Source: Niabella sp. (GTDB lineage Bacteria > Bacteroidota > Bacteroidia > Chitinophagales > Chitinophagaceae). Taken from it: a stretch of DNA of 64,000 nucleotides. The position numbers and the translations under genes are program-made. The stretch is from positions 1 through 64,000 of the forward strand of contig JAPUDO010000087.1 of the NCBI GenBank assembly GCA_027493055.1, written 5' to 3'. The notes beneath the pieces are model-generated. The model was not told where the DNA came from. It did not search any database and was given only the letters and a program-made list of their open reading frames with translations. Below, piece by piece: positions 61,302 through 64,000 of the stretch (the stretch's first letter is position 1; each line of letters starts with the position of its first letter).

Positions 61302-63245
61302 ATGCGGTTATTGAAAAACGGGGTGGCTTTTACAGCAAGATCATTTTATTACTGTAGACATGCAAGAGGGATCTGTATATTACTTTTAATGGTAGCAGTG
61401 ACGGTATCTGCAGCTACCGATACCATTACTTTTCATACAGCGGCCCCTGCAATTAATATGCACCCATCGTTTAGCATCATCGAAGACGAGGCTGCGCAGT
61501 ATAACCCTGATCTACTTTTCGTAAGACGTGATTTATTTCAACCCGGTGCCTCCTTTAAACCTATTAGTCCTGGTCATATCTTTTGGCTTCTCACAAATCT
61601 GCACAGCCCCCTCGATGCGGAAGTGATTTTATCGTTCAAACACCTCACGTATGCAGATCTTTACATACTAGCGGATACTCCCGGTGCTATTATCACGCAC
61701 CGTCAAGCCGGCGCATTCCGGCCATCACAGTTTATTTATCCGGGGGACAGTCGCTTTTACTTTCAATTCCGCCTGGAGGCCGGTGTTCATTACCAGGTAT
61801 TAATCCGCAGTCATCACACTAAGCAATACAAGCCGGTATTAAATTTTGAACTGGATGACCGAGAAAGTTTTCTATCAGTCCGACAGAAGTCGGAGTTAGT
61901 GGACTATTGGTTCCAGGGAGCAGCATTATTATTATTGTTTTATGTAATGATCTGCTGGTTGAATACGCAATACAGGGCTTACCTCTGGCTGGCTCTGTTT
62001 ATCAGCGGATTTTTACTGTATAATATTGCTTTGAGCCGCTATATGATCGACTGGTTCTTCCCCTCTCATCCCGAATTGGGCTGGAGGCTCACCATACATT
62101 TCCTGCATCTTGGTCTGGCAGGGCTTTACTTACTCATACTCAACTTTTGGAAACTGCAAGATAAAGACATACGGCTCTACCGGATAGGTCGCGCAATACT
62201 ATGGGGCATACTGTTACTTTCAGTACTTTCATTCCTGATCCATTATACTACAGGTAATTTCAGCATAATGAGTAAGATTAACGGCGTATTCCTGATTTTA
62301 CAAACAGTTTACCTGATCCGGACGATGCTGATCTGGAAAAGACTTGACAGGCAGGAGCGTTTCCTGGCTTATGGCGTGATCGTATACCTGGCAATTACAG
62401 TGTTCGCCGCCTCAGGTATCTTCATTATCGGAGAAAGCATCTTCAGCTTATTTAATATATTATCCGGCAGTATATTAATCGCAGTGAGCTTGTTTTTCCT
62501 GATTGGAATTAATGGAAAATTATGGAACAATGAAAAGGAAAAATCAGCCTACCTCAAGCAACTCAACGAATTGCAGGAAGCGCAAAACCAGCTTCTGGAA
62601 GAAAAAGTTATCCAACGAACAGCTGAACTTAACAGGAGAAGTGAGCACATAGAGTTGCTGATGAATGAGCTGAATCACCGTGTAAAGAATAACCTTCAAC
62701 TACTTTACAGCCTCAATAGTCTTCAACTCAAGGATAGCAAAGATGTTTGCATCAGTAATATACTAAAAGATAACGTATCTCGTATCAATGCGATGATGTT
62801 AGCCAATGACCAGCTCAATTCTGTTAACTCGATTAACAGCGATGCTATATCCGGTGAAAAACTTTTTGCAGGTGTTATTGAACATACTAAAAATATGTTC
62901 GCCCAAAATGTAGCTGTCAACATCAGGTTCAATGTAAAGGAATGCCCTGTTTTAAATCCTTCTGATCGCCTGTGCCTGGGACTTATTGTTACAGAACTTC
63001 TGACCAACTCTTATAAACATGCTTTTTCAGCGCAGGTTTCGCCGTACATTGAGATAAACACTGCAAGTTCACCTGATTGCTGGCGCATGAATTACCATGA
63101 TAATGGTAGCGGCATTTGTACTGCAACCTTTAAAGGCTTTGGAATGGCTCTTATTGCTGACCTCACCCGCCAGTTAAAAGGTCAATATCAAATAGACTCC
63201 TCAACCGGTACTATGTATCGGTTTAACTTCCCCCATAAAACTTAG
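61302..63245 (+). CDS. 7TMR-DISM sensor histidine kinase (HisKA_2 type)
   Basis: 647 residues: N-terminal signal anchor (about 22-38), a 7TMR-DISM extracellular domain (about 50-190; 'FWLLTNLHSPLDAEVILSFKHLTYADLYIL'), seven TM helices (about 205-405), a coiled coil ('LNELQEAQNQLLEEKVIQRTAELNRRSEHIELLM'), and a HisKA_2 domain with 'ELNHRVKNNLQLLYSLNSLQ' (His near 466) followed by HATPase ('TELLTNSYKHAF', 'DNGSGI', 'GFGMALIADLTRQL'). The DISM part is thought to sense carbohydrates or other small ligands outside the cell. Its gene is followed after 6 nt by the LuxR-type response regulator gene, so they form one system. Confidence 0.9.
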   Translation: MRLLKNGVAFTARSFYYCRHARGICILLLMVAVTVSAATDTITFHTAAPAINMHPSFSIIEDEAAQYNPDLLFVRRDLFQPGASFKPISPGHIFWLLTNLHSPLDAEVILSFKHLTYADLYILADTPGAIITHRQAGAFRPSQFIYPGDSRFYFQFRLEAGVHYQVLIRSHHTKQYKPVLNFELDDRESFLSVRQKSELVDYWFQGAALLLLFYVMICWLNTQYRAYLWLALFISGFLLYNIALSRYMIDWFFPSHPELGWRLTIHFLHLGLAGLYLLILNFWKLQDKDIRLYRIGRAILWGILLLSVLSFLIHYTTGNFSIMSKINGVFLILQTVYLIRTMLIWKRLDRQERFLAYGVIVYLAITVFAASGIFIIGESIFSLFNILSGSILIAVSLFFLIGINGKLWNNEKEKSAYLKQLNELQEAQNQLLEEKVIQRTAELNRRSEHIELLMNELNHRVKNNLQLLYSLNSLQLKDSKDVCISNILKDNVSRINAMMLANDQLNSVNSINSDAISGEKLFAGVIEHTKNMFAQNVAVNIRFNVKECPVLNPSDRLCLGLIVTELLTNSYKHAFSAQVSPYIEINTASSPDCWRMNYHDNGSGICTATFKGFGMALIADLTRQLKGQYQIDSSTGTMYRFNFPHKT

Positions 63246-63251
63246 ATATGC

Positions 63252-63878
63252 ATGCGGATCCTGATTATTGAAGATGAAATTATTATCGCCCGGTTCATAG
63301 AGGATAAGATAAATAACAACTTTTCCTGCAACACTGCTATTGCACTTAACCGGGAAGAAGTATTGGATATTATTCCGGAATTTCTGCCTCATCTGATTTT
63401 GTGTGATATCAATTTGGAAGAGGACCAGGATGGTTTGGAGCTAATCGAAGAATTACGGCAACAATATGTTTTCGAGATCATCTTTATTACCTCCTATCAA
63501 TCCAAAGGTATGATAGAAAGGGCCCTTACCTACCAACCGCTCAATTATATCATCAAGCCAGTTGATGAAGCAGCTATTTTTGCCGGCCTGAAGCTGGCCT
63601 GGCCGTCAATCATTGCTAATCATGGCATCGGAAAGCTTCGGGCATCCTCATCATTTGAACAGGTTCTGAGTGCCTCGGAGCTTAAAATCATCAGGCTAAT
63701 TTCGCAAAATAAAAGTAGCCAGGAAATCGCTTCCACTTTATTTATCAGTCCACATACAGTTAAAAATCACCGGCACCGTATTTGTCGTAAACTCAATCTC
63801 AAAGACGAAAATAACTCACTGATCAAATGGGCATTGCAGCATAAGGATCTGATAGACAGATTTACGGGGGATGACTGA
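63252..63878 (+). CDS. LuxR/NarL-family response regulator
   Basis: 208 residues. Receiver (1-120): acidic pocket 'EDE' (7-9), phospho-acceptor Asp in 'LILCDINLEEDQDG', Thr in 'FITSYQS' and Lys in 'YIIKPVDE'. The C-terminal HTH (about 140-200) has 'LSASELKIIRLISQNKSSQEIASTLFISPHTVKNHRHRICRKLNL', the LuxR signature. It starts 7 nt after the kinase stop, so translation may be coupled. Targets are unknown; the divergent RCC1 surface-protein gene is a natural candidate. The final codons lie in GGGGATGACTGATC sequence, similar to the GATGAC repeat ends seen elsewhere. Confidence 0.92.
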   Translation: MRILIIEDEIIIARFIEDKINNNFSCNTAIALNREEVLDIIPEFLPHLILCDINLEEDQDGLELIEELRQQYVFEIIFITSYQSKGMIERALTYQPLNYIIKPVDEAAIFAGLKLAWPSIIANHGIGKLRASSSFEQVLSASELKIIRLISQNKSSQEIASTLFISPHTVKNHRHRICRKLNLKDENNSLIKWALQHKDLIDRFTGDD

Positions 63879-64000
63879 TCAGCTGTTGCTTCTCAACAAC
63901 TATTGCGCCGATCCACCGGATCTGCCCCCCCATCAACAACCCCGTGGCCGCAAGCTTGGGAGAGAGGTAGCAATAACTCCACGCTTCAGACAATTAACTA
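63879..64000. other. End of window, no feature seen
   Basis: 122 bp after the response-regulator stop. A C-rich run (about 63927-63934) and CCCCGTGGCCGCAAGC are present, with no ORF or clear terminator before the window ends. Confidence 0.4.

Noticed and set aside
1..64000. CRISPR array
   Set aside because: No regularly spaced identical repeats of 24-37 bp and no cas genes. The short-word repeats are degenerate and without spacers.

Overview
The window reads as a chromosomal segment of a Bacteroidota bacterium, most likely family Chitinophagaceae. The supporting signs are many secreted and lipid-anchored proteins of Bacteroidota type, the TAnnTTTG -7 promoter element in front of several genes, a five-helix b-type SdhC with SdhA and SdhB, a hybrid two-component sensor (HTCS), a GLPGLI domain, DUF490/TamB, the Bacteroidota-type aldolase/dehydrogenase of rhamnose breakdown, and fibronectin-like domains of the kind found next to type IX secretion tails. 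I see no rRNA, tRNA, CRISPR array, prophage or insertion-sequence transposase. This is core chromosome with short repeats scattered through it.

Layout. 0-7.6 kb: a minus-strand block of small secreted proteins and lipoproteins (two paralogous pairs) followed by a LytTR response regulator and its TPR histidine kinase. Both lipoproteins of the second pair carry the same direct-repeat operator candidate at the same distance from a -7-like box. 7.7-15.6 kb: a tiny basic protein, an ATP-grasp enzyme, an Fe-S protein, a conserved hypothetical protein, a decayed thioredoxin, a glutamine cyclotransferase, RibBA, a Schlafen/AlbA_2 regulator with a 12-bp tandem repeat, and a secreted EEP hydrolase. 15.8-30 kb: a TamB-like giant, a divergent surface metallopeptidase-like protein, a GLPGLI/PNGase F-like protein, a Dyp peroxidase, ValRS with repeat-derived insertions, and a frameshifted small membrane protein. 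30.2-34.3 kb: sdhCAB, with a four-helix-bundle gene lodged between sdhA and sdhB. 34.4-40.8 kb: a conserved hypothetical protein, a GntR regulator, a rhamnogalacturonan acetylesterase-like protein and an HTCS. 41-46.1 kb: thrABC, preceded by a threonine-rich leader peptide. 46.2-52.5 kb: rhamnose uptake and breakdown (rhaT, aldolase/dehydrogenase, isomerase, kinase). 52.7-56.2 kb: an acyltransferase and EF-G. 56.7-64 kb: two large surface proteins sharing an unusual C-terminal module, then a 7TMR-DISM kinase with a LuxR-type regulator.

How the genes work together. The acetylesterase and HTCS together with the rhamnose genes fit use of rhamnogalacturonan-type pectin. thrABC makes threonine from aspartate and appears to be attenuated by its leader. 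SdhCAB serves respiration. Two separate two-component systems flank lipoprotein and surface-protein genes.

Most unusual signals. (1) Three otherwise unrelated proteins (29.5, 56.7 and 58.9 kb) carry a fibronectin-like domain split by a transmembrane hairpin whose second helix ends in a lipobox-like Cys. (2) A thr leader peptide in a Bacteroidota genome. (3) A 21-bp-spaced direct repeat with fixed promoter spacing upstream of the paralogous lipoproteins beside a LytTR system. (4) Several families of short degenerate repeats and 3-nt-loop hairpins that fill intergenic gaps and have entered valS, the rhamnose aldolase gene and perhaps thrC in frame. (5) A 255-bp element with perfect 21-bp inverted ends between thrC and the HTCS gene.
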